Below are positions 4,967-5,282 of a stretch of 5,282 bases of DNA, one piece after another. Position 1 is the first letter of the stretch, and each line of letters opens with the position of its first letter. Below the pieces are notes generated by a model that was given only the letters and a program-made list of their open reading frames with translations, was not told the origin of the DNA and did no database searches. This stretch comes from Oscillibacter sp. (GTDB lineage: Bacteria > Bacillota > Clostridia > Oscillospirales > Oscillospiraceae). Position numbers and translations under genes: made by a program. The stretch covers positions 1 to 5,282 of the forward strand of contig JAKSQE010000097.1 in NCBI GenBank assembly GCA_024404295.1, in the 5' to 3' direction.

Positions 4967-5282
4967 TTAGGCCTCTGCCATTGCCTTTGCTTCGGCGATT
5001 GCCTTCTCCTGTGCACCAGCGGGCCCCTCCTCGCAGCGAACAACGTGCAGGGTACCGCTGCCGCGGCTCTGCGTCATAGAGCGCAAGTCGATGGCATAAG
5101 TGCTCATCTCGCCCATAGGCACCTCAGCGGTGATGACCTGCTCGCCGTTACCCACGGGATCCATACCCATAACACGGCCACGACGCTTATTCAGATCCCC
5201 CATAACATCGCCCATGTAGCTGTCAGGCACAGTCACCCTCAGTCCGCCCCCCGGTTCCCTCAGGCAGGCACTTGCCTCAGGC
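4967..5282 (-). CDS. Elongation factor G-like GTPase (EF-G paralogue), C-terminal fragment
   Basis: About 104 C-terminal residues of an EF-G-family translational GTPase; the GTPase and middle domains lie beyond the right edge. The visible part is domain V: VTVPDSYMGDVMGDLNKRRGRVMGMDP, then GEQVITAEVPMGEMSTYAIDLRSMTQ, both family signatures. The NKRRGRVMGM and GEQVITAEVP wording fits the clostridial second EF-G-like lineage better than the main fusA product, so I give no symbol. The frame is open to position 5282; a GTG at 5234-5236 is internal, not a start. Several normally conserved positions differ: TQSRGSG for TQGRGSF, RCEEGP for RYEEAP, and LREPGGGLR where LLEPxGxLx is usual. This could mean a divergent paralogue, decay, or poor sequence near the edge. 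A strong terminator follows. Confidence 0.88.
   Translation of the reverse strand, partial: PEASACLREPGGGLRVTVPDSYMGDVMGDLNKRRGRVMGMDPVGNGEQVITAEVPMGEMSTYAIDLRSMTQSRGSGTLHVVRCEEGPAGAQEKAIAEAKAMAEA
5258..5282. repeat. Direct repeat CCTCAGGC at the window edge
   Basis: CCTCAGGC occurs at 5258-5265 and again at 5275-5282, with an inverted AGGCA-CT-TGCCT (5266-5277) between and overlapping them. It lies within the open EF-G frame, in a GC-rich stretch that also has a run of six Cs (5247-5252). It may be chance, or the edge of a dispersed palindromic repeat; the window ends before this can be told. Confidence 0.3.

Noticed and set aside
5234..5236. GTG as the start of a small standalone gene of 89 codons
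   Set aside because: The codon is the Val of VTVPDSYMGDV in EF-G domain V; the frame stays open upstream to the window edge and aligns with EF-G there.

Overview
The window reads as chromosomal DNA from an anaerobic, low-to-mid G+C Gram-positive bacterium of the class Clostridia, plausibly an Oscillospiraceae/Ruminococcaceae-type gut organism. This is inferred from S-layer homology (SLH) domains fused to a trypsin-like protease, a 'reverse' rubrerythrin with its rubredoxin domain at the N-terminus, an EF-G paralogue with the clostridial PDSYMGDVMGDLNKRRGR signature, strong AAGGAGG-type ribosome binding sites, and sigma-A promoters. I did not see a prophage, transposon, CRISPR array, tRNA or rRNA.

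Layout, left to right. (1) Positions 1-1199, plus: the C-terminal part of an SLH-domain surface serine protease whose start lies left of the window. (2) 1201-1235: a 16-bp hairpin terminator shared with the convergent gene. (3) 1236-2756, minus: an O-antigen-ligase/Wzy-family polytopic membrane protein with its own promoter at 2814-2842. (4) 2871-2902: a perfect 32-base palindrome ending at the stop codon of the next gene. (5) 2902-3564, minus: a HAD-superfamily phosphatase with a good promoter at 3607-3635. (6) 3765-4121, plus: a small cysteine-rich protein, divergent from the phosphatase, with an extended -10 promoter at 3692-3720. (7) 4153-4180: a hairpin terminator between convergent genes. 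(8) 4204-4791, minus: reverse rubrerythrin, with a probable operator-like inverted repeat in its upstream region. (9) 4919-4952: a classical rho-independent terminator for the gene to its right. (10) 4967-5282, minus: the C-terminus of an EF-G-like GTPase, running off the right edge.

The genes do not form an operon. Nearly every gene is a single transcription unit with its own promoter and a hairpin at its end, and the products belong to unrelated tasks: surface proteolysis, surface polysaccharide ligation or polymerisation, phosphate-ester hydrolysis, peroxide/oxygen defence and translation. I see no coherent new multi-gene system. The points most worth a second look are the uncharacterised Cys-rich protein, the inverted repeat overlapping the rubrerythrin promoter region, the unusual substitutions in the EF-G C-terminus, and the 32-base palindrome.
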